Shown in pieces: positions 8,797 through 16,565 of a stretch of 64,000 bases of DNA. Within the stretch, counting starts at the first letter, position 1. Each line of letters begins with the position of its first letter. The notes under the pieces were generated by a model. That model did not search any database and had not been told where the DNA came from. It worked only from the letters and a program-made list of their open reading frames with translations. A program made the translations under genes and the position numbers. Source of the stretch: Aureibaculum algae (GTDB lineage Bacteria > Bacteroidota > Bacteroidia > Flavobacteriales > Flavobacteriaceae); contig NZ_CP040749.1 in NCBI RefSeq assembly GCF_006065315.1, positions 4,610,001 to 4,674,000 on the forward strand. The letters run 5' to 3'.

Positions 8797-9837
8797 TTAT
8801 CGTGCTACTCTACCTGAAGAATCTCCACCCATTAATTTCTTAACCTCATCAATACTTGATAAATTAGCATCTCCTTTTATAGTATGTTTTAAACAAGAAG
8901 CAGCAACAGCAAAATTCAATGCTTTTTGATCATCTCCTTTATATTCTAATAAACCATAAATTAAACCGCCCATAAATGAATCTCCTCCACCTACTCTATC
9001 TACAATGTCAGTTATTTGATACTGTGGCGATTCAAACAATGTTGTTCCATCATATAAAACACCAGCCCAAGTATTATGTGAAGCAGAAATAGAACCTCTT
9101 AAGGTAGTAATTACCTTTTTGGCACGTGGGAATTTTTTTAACATTTGATCACAAACAGATAAAAATGCTTCACCTTTTACGTGTTCTCCTTGAGTAGTAA
9201 TATCAAGACCTTCTGGTTTAATACCAAAGTGCTTTTCAGCATCTTCTTCATTACCTAAAATAATATCACAGTATGAAGTTAATTCTGTCATTATCGCCTC
9301 ACGATCACCACCATATTTCCATAATTTTTGACGATAATTTAAATCTGTTGAAATGGTAAGTCCCATTTCACTTGCAATTTTTACAGCTTCTAAACATGCA
9401 TCTGCAGCTCCTTGAGAAATTGCTGGTGTAATACCTGTCCAATGAAACCAATTTGCTCCTTCAAAAACTTTGTGCCAATCAATCATACCTGGCTCAATTT
9501 CTGCAATTGCAGAATGTTGACGGTCATAAACAACTTTACTTCCTCTATTTACAGCACCAGTTTCTAAAAAGTAAATACCTAAACGATCACCACCCCAAAT
9601 AATATTCTCACAATTTACACCTCTTTTACGCATTTCCATCATGGCACATTCGCCAATATCGTTTTTAGGTAAACGAGTTACGAAATCTACAGGTACACCA
9701 TAATTAGCTAAAGAAACGGCCACATTTGATTCACCACCTCCATAAATAACATCAAAAGAATTTGCTTGTGAAAATCTTAAAAATCCGTGCGGAGCCAATC
9801 TTAACATGATTTCTCCAAAGGTTACAACTTTTTTCAT
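8797..9837 (-). CDS. kdgK: 2-keto-3-deoxygluconate kinase, PfkB family
   Basis: A 346-residue ribokinase/PfkB-fold kinase phosphorylating KDG to KDPG. The N-terminus (VTFGEIMLRLAPHGFLRFSQANSFDVIYGGGESNVAVSLA) is the KdgK-type substrate lid. The C-terminal PfkB signature DIVDRVGGGDSFMGGLIYG carries the catalytic Asp and anion-hole glycines. It is the first gene of the KDG operon. A LacI operator (TTAAACGTTTAA) lies 35-46 bp before its ATG, so derepression by a uronate signal is likely. KDG arises from two routes in this window: DEH reduction (alginate) and mannonate dehydration (UxuA). Confidence 0.95.
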   Translation of the reverse strand: MKKVVTFGEIMLRLAPHGFLRFSQANSFDVIYGGGESNVAVSLANYGVPVDFVTRLPKNDIGECAMMEMRKRGVNCENIIWGGDRLGIYFLETGAVNRGSKVVYDRQHSAIAEIEPGMIDWHKVFEGANWFHWTGITPAISQGAADACLEAVKIASEMGLTISTDLNYRQKLWKYGGDREAIMTELTSYCDIILGNEEDAEKHFGIKPEGLDITTQGEHVKGEAFLSVCDQMLKKFPRAKKVITTLRGSISASHNTWAGVLYDGTTLFESPQYQITDIVDRVGGGDSFMGGLIYGLLEYKGDDQKALNFAVAASCLKHTIKGDANLSSIDEVKKLMGGDSSGRVAR

Positions 9838-9871
9838 TTTGTTAAATTTAATTAGTATTATTTGAAATTGC

Positions 9872-9883
9872 TTAAACGTTTAA
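9872..9883. promoter_or_regulatory. LacI-type operator in front of kdgK
   Basis: Perfect 12-bp palindrome TTAAACGTTTAA with the CG centre typical of LacI-family operators, 35 bp upstream of the kdgK ATG. An identical core lies at 9962-9973, 90 bp away. Confidence 0.85.
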
Positions 9884-9929
9884 CCAGAAACATAAAATAA
9901 AATCAAAACCTCAGCAGTGACTAAAAATT

Positions 9930-9960
9930 TTGATTATATAAACAAAAGGTATTACATTTG
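9930..9960 (+). promoter_or_regulatory. lacI promoter
   Basis: A Bacteroidota-type promoter: TTG at 9930-9932 (in TTTTG), a 20-bp spacer, and the -7 box TACATTTG at 9953-9960, matching TAnnTTTG. The LacI operator begins at the next base. Confidence 0.75.
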
Positions 9961-9961
9961 T

Positions 9962-9973
9962 TTAAACGTTTAA
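9962..9973. promoter_or_regulatory. LacI-type operator overlapping the lacI start site
   Basis: TTAAACGTTTAA again, directly after the lacI -7 box, so bound repressor would cover the transcription start. This suggests autorepression together with control of kdgK from the other site. Confidence 0.85.
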
Positions 9974-9992
9974 GCAAATATATAAAATTTTA

Positions 9993-11027
9993 ATGAGAAA
10001 AAAGAAAACCACAATAAAAGATATTGCTAACGTCTTAAATATATCTGCGGCTGCAGTTTCGAAAGCTTTACATGATGATTCTCGGATTAGTGAAAAAACA
10101 AAAAAAGCGGTTAAACAAGTTGCAAAAAATCTAAATTACCAACCGAATCATTTAGCGAGTGCCTTGCGAAGTGGCAAAAGCAACTTAGTAGGTGTTATAG
10201 TTCCAAGAACAAATAGTAATTTTTTCTCCTCCGTTATTCAGAATATTGAGGAAGTTTTAAATGAAAAAGGATATAATATTATCATCACACAATCTAATGA
10301 ATCTTACAAAAAAGAATGTAACAACATAGATACCCTTCTCTATACGCAAGTTGATGGAATTATTGCTTCAATGGCAAATGAAACTGTTGATTTAAGTTAT
10401 TATGAAAAGGTAAAATCTAAAGGAATTCCTTTAATATTATTTGATCGTGGTGAGAATGATTTAAATGTTGATTACATTGGTATTAATGATTATGAAAGTA
10501 GCCATTCAATTGTTGAACATCTTGTAAATAATGGATGTAAAAGAATAGCTCATATTGGCGGCCATAAACGTACAAGAATCTTTAATAATAGAATTAGAGG
10601 TTATAATGATGCTCTAAAAAAATATAATTTACCGTTAGATAATGAACTACTTACCGAAAGTGGTTTAACTATTAAAGATGGAAGAGAAATGATGCAGCAA
10701 TTGCTGAATTTAAAAGAAAGGCCAGATGCTGTTTATGTTGCCGGAGACTATGCTGCTTTGGGTGCCTTACAAGTTTTAAATGAAAATAATATAAAGATTC
10801 CGGAAGAAATTGCTTTAGTGGGTTTTGGTAACGAACCATTTACTGATATGGTTACTCCGAGAATATCAAGTGTTAAACAACATAGTGAAGAAATAGGGAA
10901 ACAGGCTGCACTTGCATTTTTAAAATACAACAAAGACGAAGTTGTAAACCAAAGTTTGAATAAAATCATTCTTAATGCGGAATTGATTGTAAGAGATTCT
11001 TCAAATAAAAAAGCCCTTCTTAACTAA
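9993..11027 (+). CDS. LacI-family transcriptional regulator of the KDG operon
   Basis: A 344-residue repressor. The N-terminal helix-turn-helix reads TIKDIANVLNISAAAVSKALHDDSRISEKTK and is followed by the hinge helix NYQPNHLASALRSGKSNLVGVIVP. The rest is a periplasmic-binding-protein-like sensor domain (DALKKYNLP, PDAVYVAGDYAALGAL, IALVGFGNEPFTDMVTPRISSV). It is divergent from kdgK and flanked by two identical operators. The effector is probably KDG, KDPG or a related uronate, inferred from the controlled genes. Its HTH differs from the second LacI at 30229, in keeping with the different operator there. Confidence 0.92.
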   Translation: MRKKKTTIKDIANVLNISAAAVSKALHDDSRISEKTKKAVKQVAKNLNYQPNHLASALRSGKSNLVGVIVPRTNSNFFSSVIQNIEEVLNEKGYNIIITQSNESYKKECNNIDTLLYTQVDGIIASMANETVDLSYYEKVKSKGIPLILFDRGENDLNVDYIGINDYESSHSIVEHLVNNGCKRIAHIGGHKRTRIFNNRIRGYNDALKKYNLPLDNELLTESGLTIKDGREMMQQLLNLKERPDAVYVAGDYAALGALQVLNENNIKIPEEIALVGFGNEPFTDMVTPRISSVKQHSEEIGKQAALAFLKYNKDEVVNQSLNKIILNAELIVRDSSNKKALLN

Positions 11028-11041
11028 AAGAAAGGCTTTTT
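11009..11041. terminator. Terminator overlapping the lacI stop
   Basis: AAAAGCC and TTCTT pair with AAGAA and GGCTTTT, with one mismatch, across a 5-6 base loop. The lacI stop codon lies in the loop region. A-rich and T-rich flanks suit termination from both lacI and the converging SDR gene. Confidence 0.75.
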
Positions 11042-11066
11042 AAAATTCGAATTTAACAATGTTGCG

Positions 11067-11831
11067 TTATATTCCTAAAGCTTGACCTCCACCAATTTGG
11101 ATAGTTTCTGCTGTTAAAAATGAGGCATCATCACTTGCTAAGAATGAAACAACTGATGCTACTTCTTCTGGTTGACCTAATCTTCCTAATAAAATACTAT
11201 TTTTCCAAGTTGCAAATACTTCTGGCTTAGTAGATTTTATTTGAGCATGGAAAGGCGTATCAATTGTACCTGGAGATACTGCATTTACTCTGATTCCATA
11301 TTCTGCTAAATCTTTAGCTAATGCTCTAGTTATGGCATGTACTCCTGCTTTAGAAGTACCATAAATACCAGCTCCTGGTCCGCCAGCATTCCAACCAGCA
11401 TTTGATGTATAGTTGATTATTGATGCATTTTCTCCTTTCTTAAGGAAAGGAATAGACGCTCTTGAAGCAAAAAATACTGAATCAAGATTTAAAGCCATAA
11501 CAAATCTATAAAACTCTGTAGTCATTTCTTCAAACCTAGATCTTCCGCCTAAACCACCTGCATTATTAACAAGCACATCAATTCTACCATACTTTTCTCC
11601 AATTTTGTTTATGTTTGAAGTTACTTCATCTTCATTGGTAACGTCAAAACCGTAATACTCTGCTGTTATTCCAGCTGCAGTCAGTTCTTTAACACATTTA
11701 GCACCGGCTTCATCTTCAATACCATTTAAAATAACGATATATCCGTCTTTTCCTAATCTTTTTGCTACTTGAAAACCTATTCCACCTGTAGCTCCGGTTA
11801 TTACAGCTACTTTTCCTTTGTTTTTACTCAT
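11067..11831 (-). CDS. SDR oxidoreductase, probable DEH reductase
   Basis: A 254-residue classical short-chain dehydrogenase. The nucleotide loop is TGATGGIG (12-19), NNAG is at 89-92, and the catalytic residues are Ser143, Tyr157 and Lys161 (YGTSK). The C-terminal part SFLASDDASFLTAETIQIGGG is typical. In marine alginate loci an SDR of this kind reduces 4-deoxy-L-erythro-5-hexoseulose uronate (DEH) to KDG, and no other DEH reductase is visible here, so that role is inferred. A 2-deoxygluconate dehydrogenase or KduD-like role cannot be excluded from sequence. It is third in the gntR - MFS - SDR operon, 35 bp after the MFS gene. Confidence 0.8.
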   Translation of the reverse strand: MSKNKGKVAVITGATGGIGFQVAKRLGKDGYIVILNGIEDEAGAKCVKELTAAGITAEYYGFDVTNEDEVTSNINKIGEKYGRIDVLVNNAGGLGGRSRFEEMTTEFYRFVMALNLDSVFFASRASIPFLKKGENASIINYTSNAGWNAGGPGAGIYGTSKAGVHAITRALAKDLAEYGIRVNAVSPGTIDTPFHAQIKSTKPEVFATWKNSILLGRLGQPEEVASVVSFLASDDASFLTAETIQIGGGQALGI

Positions 11832-11866
11832 CTTATAAAATTTTATGTTTTTATTAATATATTTTT

Positions 11867-13240
11867 CTACAATTTTTTTACCATAGGTTCAACTTTCGGT
11901 ATAAATAACCACACACTAGCTAAGGTTAGAAGAGCTAATACTGCCCCAATTATAAATGCTGGTGTATAATTACCTCCACTGGTTAACCATGGCACTAAAT
12001 ATGTAAGACCTGCAGCGGTAAGTTTAGCTGCCATACCTGAAAATCCAGCCAACGAACCTACCGTTTTTCCACTAAAAAGATCACTAGGTAAAGTTTGAAC
12101 ATTTCCTATTGCTGTTTGGAAACCAAATAAAATAACTGCCATTAATATAACAGCTGTTGTTGCACCTGGGTTATCCATGTCTGATATCTCGGTAAAACCA
12201 ATACTATCCAATAAACTAAGAATAGATGTTTCTATGCCCAATGGGTTTGCCATAGCTAACAATGCTGGTAACATAATTAAACAACCAAGTGTAATTACCA
12301 TTTTACGTGTTCTGTCAACGTTCCAACCTTTTTTAAGTTTATTTCGGGCCAAAATTCCACCATAATAGGCTCCTGCCATCGCTCCTGCATAAGGTACCCA
12401 ACCATATAGAGCCATTGACTTCACGTCCATACCATAAACTTCATTTAAATAAATTGGTATCCAGAAAACAAATAACCACCAAATTGGATCAATTGCCGCT
12501 GAAGCCAAAATGACTCCCCAACTTTGTTTATGACCAAGTAATTCTCCAGTATTTGGGTTGTATTCTTGATCTATATCTCCATCACCATCAAAATCTTCAT
12601 TTTTCTGACCTGTTAAAATATATTCACGCTCTTCTTCTGTAATCCAAGGATGTTTAATTGGCGGTGCCTTAACAAGAATCCACCATGGTATCAACCAAAG
12701 TAAACCAGTCAATCCAATTAAAATAAAAATGGTTTGCCAACTAAAATAGATTGATAAAGTTGCAATTAATGGAATGGAAATAATTCCACCAATAGCTGCC
12801 CCTGAATTAAATATCCCTTGAGCAAGAGCTCGTTCATTTGTTGGAAACCATTCAGCATTACCTTTAGTAGCTCCTGGCCAGTTACCAGCTTCCGAAACTC
12901 CTAATATTGCACGGAATATTCCAAAACTCAAAATACCATTAGCAAAAGCATGTAACGCGGTAGCAACAGACCATACACCAATTGATAATACAAATCCCAT
13001 TCGAGTACCTACCCAGTCAAATATTTTTCCAAATATTGCCTGACCAAATGCATAAGAAAAAACAAAAATAATTGAAATAAGAGCATATATTGCCTTTGTC
13101 TCATCTGGTGTATGTCCAGGATACAAATCCTTCGCAATTTCAGGCCAAAGTACACTTAATGAAGTACGATCAATATAATTAATAATAGTTGCAATAGCTA
13201 TTAATGCGACTACCCACCATCTTAAACCTTTAACTTTCAT
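11867..13240 (-). CDS. MFS transporter, hexuronate (ExuT-like) type
   Basis: A 457-residue inner-membrane protein with about 12 hydrophobic segments. The first-helix motif NYIDRTSLSVLWPEIAKDL and GVSEAGNWPGATKGNAEWFP are characteristic of the anion:cation symporter group including ExuT/GudP. It probably imports a monomeric uronate such as DEH from the periplasm. The central cytoplasmic loop is unusual: residues 216-224 read DFDGDGDID, an Asp-rich Ca-loop-like stretch followed by QEYNPNTG. It lies between the GntR regulator (57 bp) and the DEH-reductase-like SDR (35 bp), fitting uptake plus first reduction step. Confidence 0.87.
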   Translation of the reverse strand: MKVKGLRWWVVALIAIATIINYIDRTSLSVLWPEIAKDLYPGHTPDETKAIYALISIIFVFSYAFGQAIFGKIFDWVGTRMGFVLSIGVWSVATALHAFANGILSFGIFRAILGVSEAGNWPGATKGNAEWFPTNERALAQGIFNSGAAIGGIISIPLIATLSIYFSWQTIFILIGLTGLLWLIPWWILVKAPPIKHPWITEEEREYILTGQKNEDFDGDGDIDQEYNPNTGELLGHKQSWGVILASAAIDPIWWLFVFWIPIYLNEVYGMDVKSMALYGWVPYAGAMAGAYYGGILARNKLKKGWNVDRTRKMVITLGCLIMLPALLAMANPLGIETSILSLLDSIGFTEISDMDNPGATTAVILMAVILFGFQTAIGNVQTLPSDLFSGKTVGSLAGFSGMAAKLTAAGLTYLVPWLTSGGNYTPAFIIGAVLALLTLASVWLFIPKVEPMVKKL

Positions 13241-13297
13241 ATTTTTTTGTTTTAATTTATATTTAGCACATCTCTTTTTAATAGTCCGTTGTGCTAA

Positions 13298-14008
13298 TTA
13301 TGCATCCTTACCATTATAACAATAATCATAAAGCATTTTAAAATGTACTTTCATATTTTCCTTTGCCAATTGTGGGTTTTTATCCTTAATAGCATTATAA
13401 ATATTCTCATGTTCTTTTATTCCCAACAAAGACCTGTCATCATTACACACGTGGTACTTTTCAAAATTGGTTATTATTTCTGGTGTAATAATCAACATTA
13501 AAGTGTTAAGTGAACTATTACCACTTGCTTTTGCAATTGCTAAATGAAACAATAAATCTTCTTGAACAGCATCTTCTCCTTTCTTTACTTTTACCTTAAA
13601 GGCTTCAAGTGCTTCATTTATCTGACTTAGATTTTCCTCCGTTCTTCGTGATGCGGCTAATCCTGCAGTTTTCAACTCAAGTAAAATTCTAGTTTCTACT
13701 AAAGATTTAAAATCTGGTTTTTCTAAGCTCACAATATCATCAATCATTCCATTCATAGCAGTTACACCAATGTTTGCAACGAATGTTCCACTTTGTGGAA
13801 TGGATTTTAACAAACCATAAAACTCTAATTTCTGAATCGCCTCTCGAACATTACTTCTAGTGACTTCAAATTTTTCAGACAACATGCGTTCAGAAGGCAA
13901 TTTCTCACCCGGTTCTAAATTCTTTAAATTAATAAAATCTCTTATTTTAGAAATAATAGAATTCTGTACCTCCTTATTTTCATTTTGTGTAATAACTTCT
14001 AACTTCAT
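13298..14008 (-). CDS. GntR/FadR-subfamily regulator, likely UxuR/ExuR-like
   Basis: A 236-residue regulator. The N-terminal winged helix spans about residues 15-75 (ISKIRDFINLKNLEPGEKLPSERMLSEKFEVTRSNVREAIQKLEFYGLL, then SGTFVANIG). The C-terminal all-helical FCD ligand domain includes ETRILLELKTAGLAA and LLFHLAIAKASGN. FadR-subfamily members ExuR and UxuR bind TTGGTATACCAA-like sites and respond to uronates. The same core appears as triple arrays before four operons, including this gene's own promoter region (14285-14324). It is first in an operon with the MFS and SDR genes and is therefore probably autoregulated. The ligand is not known from sequence. Confidence 0.88.
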   Translation of the reverse strand: MKLEVITQNENKEVQNSIISKIRDFINLKNLEPGEKLPSERMLSEKFEVTRSNVREAIQKLEFYGLLKSIPQSGTFVANIGVTAMNGMIDDIVSLEKPDFKSLVETRILLELKTAGLAASRRTEENLSQINEALEAFKVKVKKGEDAVQEDLLFHLAIAKASGNSSLNTLMLIITPEIITNFEKYHVCNDDRSLLGIKEHENIYNAIKDKNPQLAKENMKVHFKMLYDYCYNGKDA

Positions 14009-14284
14009 TTAAAAACTTTTAATTGGTTAACCTCATTTAATCATTAAATATAAAAAAAACGTTGTAATAGGTTAATATTTAATTTCCTTTTTAATGGTTT
14101 AACTACGCTAAGAACTTTTCCTGGCTGAATCAAAACAGAACTAACTCAAATAAATACTCTAATAATTTTTATTTAACTGAAGAAAAATAAAGTGAAAGAT
14201 ATTCTTGTACTCTTTTTTCTTTTACTATTAGTTACTTTTGTTTTTAATTTCGCTCCTATATTAAGTACCTAAAATTAATTATTT

Positions 14285-14324
14285 TTTGGTTTTCCAAACT
14301 GGTTAACCAGTTTGGAAAACCAAA
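14285..14324. promoter_or_regulatory. Triple operator, copy 2: 40-bp perfect palindrome before gntR
   Basis: Every base from 14285 to 14324 pairs across the centre between 14304 and 14305. In the gntR direction the units are TTTGGTTTTCCAA, ACTGGTTAACCAG and TTTGGAAAACCAA. It lies 277-316 bp upstream of the gntR start, and ATATA follows the outer edge, as at copies 1 and 3. Confidence 0.8.
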
Positions 14325-14508
14325 TATATGCTATTTTATGGTCTTAAAAAAGAAAAATATAAATTTTACTCTTTTACTCAGTCAAATCTTCGCTAATAAG
14401 ATGAAATACATCTGTTTATCATAAATAGCACGATATAGGACATATTAAAGAATATGTACCTACTCTTCACATATTAATTAGTTCCACTACATAACTAATT
14501 AAAAATTT

Positions 14509-14550
14509 AACAACTCCGATTTCTACATAGCCTATGATTTCGGGAGTTGT
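14509..14550 (-). terminator. Probable terminator of the PL7 operon
   Basis: ACAACTCCGA pairs with TCGGGAGTTGT with one bulged G across about 20 bases. Read on the minus strand it is followed by a T/A-rich stretch. It lies 130 bp past the last PL7 stop codon. Confidence 0.55.
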
Positions 14551-14637
14551 AAATTCTCTGACATAACTATTAGCCATGTTACTTTCCACTCATTTATATC
14601 TATTTCTAGTAAAATAGAACTTTATTAACTAATTAGC

Positions 14638-14690
14638 TGATTCACATAGCTTTAAATTATTCTTATTAATTCTAAAGCACTAGTGAATCA
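14638..14690 (-). terminator. Hairpin overlapping the PL7 stop codon
   Basis: TGATTCAC and AGCTTTA on one side pair with TAAAGC and GTGAATCA on the other, with small mismatches, across an A/T loop. The arm includes the last codons and stop of the downstream PL7 gene. No clean T-run follows, so it may protect the mRNA 3' end rather than terminate. Confidence 0.45.
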
Positions 14691-15600
14691 CACTTAAATC
14701 ATAATATTTAACTTTAGAAAAAGCACCTGCATCCTTAGTTACCAAATAATTACCTGCTTTAAAATAATTTTCAAAAACACCCCATTTTTGAATGTGAATA
14801 TCATCATAAACAACTGATTCGGTATCATTCAATATTACCTCCATTTTACCCTCAGTAACTTTTATTTCTAGTGTAAACTTTTTAAATCCGACGTTCTCCT
14901 CAAACGTATAACCATCATCATCTCCCCAGGCGTCTGTTTCTAATATTTCAGTGTCAGAAGCATTTAAATCTTTCAAAATTTTCGTTTTCACTCTAACTTT
15001 TCCATCCGTCCAATAAATTTTTAGCATTGGCGGTGCATTATTATCTTTTTGTCCAATCAAATCGCGTTGACTATTAGTTAGCCTACCATGAATTTGCATA
15101 ATAATAACCCGATGATAATCTCCGTCAGCATCTTTTGTTATTTCTGACATAGACAAACTCCCCTTCATTTTCCCTCCTTGTTTGAAAGTCCAATTCGTAT
15201 TATTACTGCCAGGTATCATTTGCTCCCTTAATTCCGTTCTAGAATAAGATGAGTTTGCCGTTGATGCTCCTGGGTATGTATAAAATACCAAAGCTCCATT
15301 TACCGAATCATTATAAAAAAACGGTTTTAAAACTTCATTAGTTGCATAATTCAAAATTTCAGGAGGTTTAACCTCTGTTGGGTTTCCAATTGGCAACGTT
15401 ACTTTCCAATTATTTAAATCTATTTGAGGTAATATATATGTATCATCAATAGGTTCTTCAACCACAACTACAACCTCTTCTTCATCTATTTCATCTATTA
15501 TATCATCTTTTTGCTGACAACCAATTGCAATTATAAAAAGCATTGTACTTAAAACTAATAATCTGACATAAAGCATACTAAATTGTTTTGACATGAACAT
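14680..15600 (-). CDS. PL7 alginate lyase, lipoprotein with acidic linker
   Basis: A 306-residue alginate lyase of the PL7 jelly-roll family, cutting alginate by beta-elimination at the cell envelope. The family motifs are RTELR (121-125), QIH (169-171) and YFKAGNY (279-285). Isoleucine in QIH is associated with guluronate-containing substrates. The lipobox is IAIGC (Cys28). The linker (about 31-55) is strongly acidic, with DDIIDEIDEEE then V5 and EEPIDD. It follows a close paralogue by 2 bp in the same operon, so it is a tandem duplicate. YFKAGNY is followed by LVT rather than the usual Gln-containing end. An alternative start Met lies two codons downstream. Confidence 0.93.
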   Translation of the reverse strand: MFMSKQFSMLYVRLLVLSTMLFIIAIGCQQKDDIIDEIDEEEVVVVVEEPIDDTYILPQIDLNNWKVTLPIGNPTEVKPPEILNYATNEVLKPFFYNDSVNGALVFYTYPGASTANSSYSRTELREQMIPGSNNTNWTFKQGGKMKGSLSMSEITKDADGDYHRVIIMQIHGRLTNSQRDLIGQKDNNAPPMLKIYWTDGKVRVKTKILKDLNASDTEILETDAWGDDDGYTFEENVGFKKFTLEIKVTEGKMEVILNDTESVVYDDIHIQKWGVFENYFKAGNYLVTKDAGAFSKVKYYDLSVIH

Positions 15601-15602
15601 AC

Positions 15603-16520
15603 TTAATGACTTACCTCAAGTTCGTAATACCTAACTTTAGAAAACGAACCTTCATCTCTTGATTGAAAATAGTTACCTGCTTTAAAATAGTTTTCAAAAA
15701 CTCCCCATCGTTTCATATGAATACTTTCGTAAACCTTATATTCATTACCATTTAAAATGATTACCATTTTACCATCTGAAACTTGAACTTCTAAAGTAAA
15801 TTTTTTAAAATCTACTTTTTGCTCAAAATTAAAACCATCGTCATCACCCCATGCGTCTTCGTGCAAAATTTCTTCATCCGTTGCATTGAGATTTTTAAGC
15901 ACTTTGGTTTTGACTCTTACTTTCCCATTATCCCAGTATATTTTTAACATTGGAGGGGCATTATTATCATCTTCACCAATTAAATCGCGTTGTTCGTTTG
16001 TTAAACGCCCATGTATTTGCATAATAATGGTTCTATGATACTTACCATCAGACCCCTTTGTGGTTTGCTCCATAGAAAGCTTACCTTTCATATTGGCTCC
16101 TTGCTTAAATGTCCAATTGGCATTATTATCACCAGGCACTATTTGTTCTCGGAGTTCAGAACGGGTATACTTCGTGTTCTTTGTTTTTGATGCCGTTGGC
16201 ATAGCATGAAAAACTATAGCCCCTCTAGTAGAATCTATATACATATAAGGCTTTGCAATCTCATTTGATGCAAAATCAATGATTTCAGGTGGCTCTATTT
16301 CATAAGGCTTTCCTTTCTCATTAGTTACTGGTAAGGTTACCTTCCAGTGACTTAAATCAATGTCTGGTAACCTGACTTTCTTCTTTTTCTTCTTCTTTTT
16401 TTTCTTTTCTACTTTAACATCCGAATCTGAAACATTGCTCTTCTGTGCTTGACAAGCTGTATTTACAGATAGTAATGCTATTAGAATAATGCTTACTATA
16501 TCTATTCGGAGGTTTTTCAT
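15603..16520 (-). CDS. PL7 alginate lyase, lipoprotein with poly-lysine linker
   Basis: A 305-residue paralogue of the next gene, with the same catalytic motifs: RSELR (120-124), QIH (168-170), and YFKAGNYFQ near the C-terminus. The lipobox SVNTAC puts the acylated cysteine at 23. Between anchor and catalytic domain, residues 39-48 are ten consecutive lysines, followed by VRLP; the paralogue has an acidic linker in the same place. Both cut alginate, and the different tethers suggest different placement relative to the polyanionic substrate (inference). It lies 45 bp after the PKD lipoprotein gene in the susC-susD-PKD-PKD-PL7-PL7 operon. Confidence 0.93.
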   Translation of the reverse strand: MKNLRIDIVSIILIALLSVNTACQAQKSNVSDSDVKVEKKKKKKKKKKVRLPDIDLSHWKVTLPVTNEKGKPYEIEPPEIIDFASNEIAKPYMYIDSTRGAIVFHAMPTASKTKNTKYTRSELREQIVPGDNNANWTFKQGANMKGKLSMEQTTKGSDGKYHRTIIMQIHGRLTNEQRDLIGEDDNNAPPMLKIYWDNGKVRVKTKVLKNLNATDEEILHEDAWGDDDGFNFEQKVDFKKFTLEVQVSDGKMVIILNGNEYKVYESIHMKRWGVFENYFKAGNYFQSRDEGSFSKVRYYELEVSH

Positions 16521-16565
16521 TTTATTATTAATTAATTTTACTGGTAATATTTTAATAATTTTCTA

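Larger units (their letters stand above)
14009..14679. other. 671-bp regulatory gap between gntR and the PL7 operon end
   Basis: No supportable gene. It carries the gntR leader, the 40-bp palindromic operator at 14285-14324, and two hairpins (14509-14550 and 14638-14690) that likely end the PL7 operon. The remainder is AT-rich and featureless to my eye. Confidence 0.7.
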
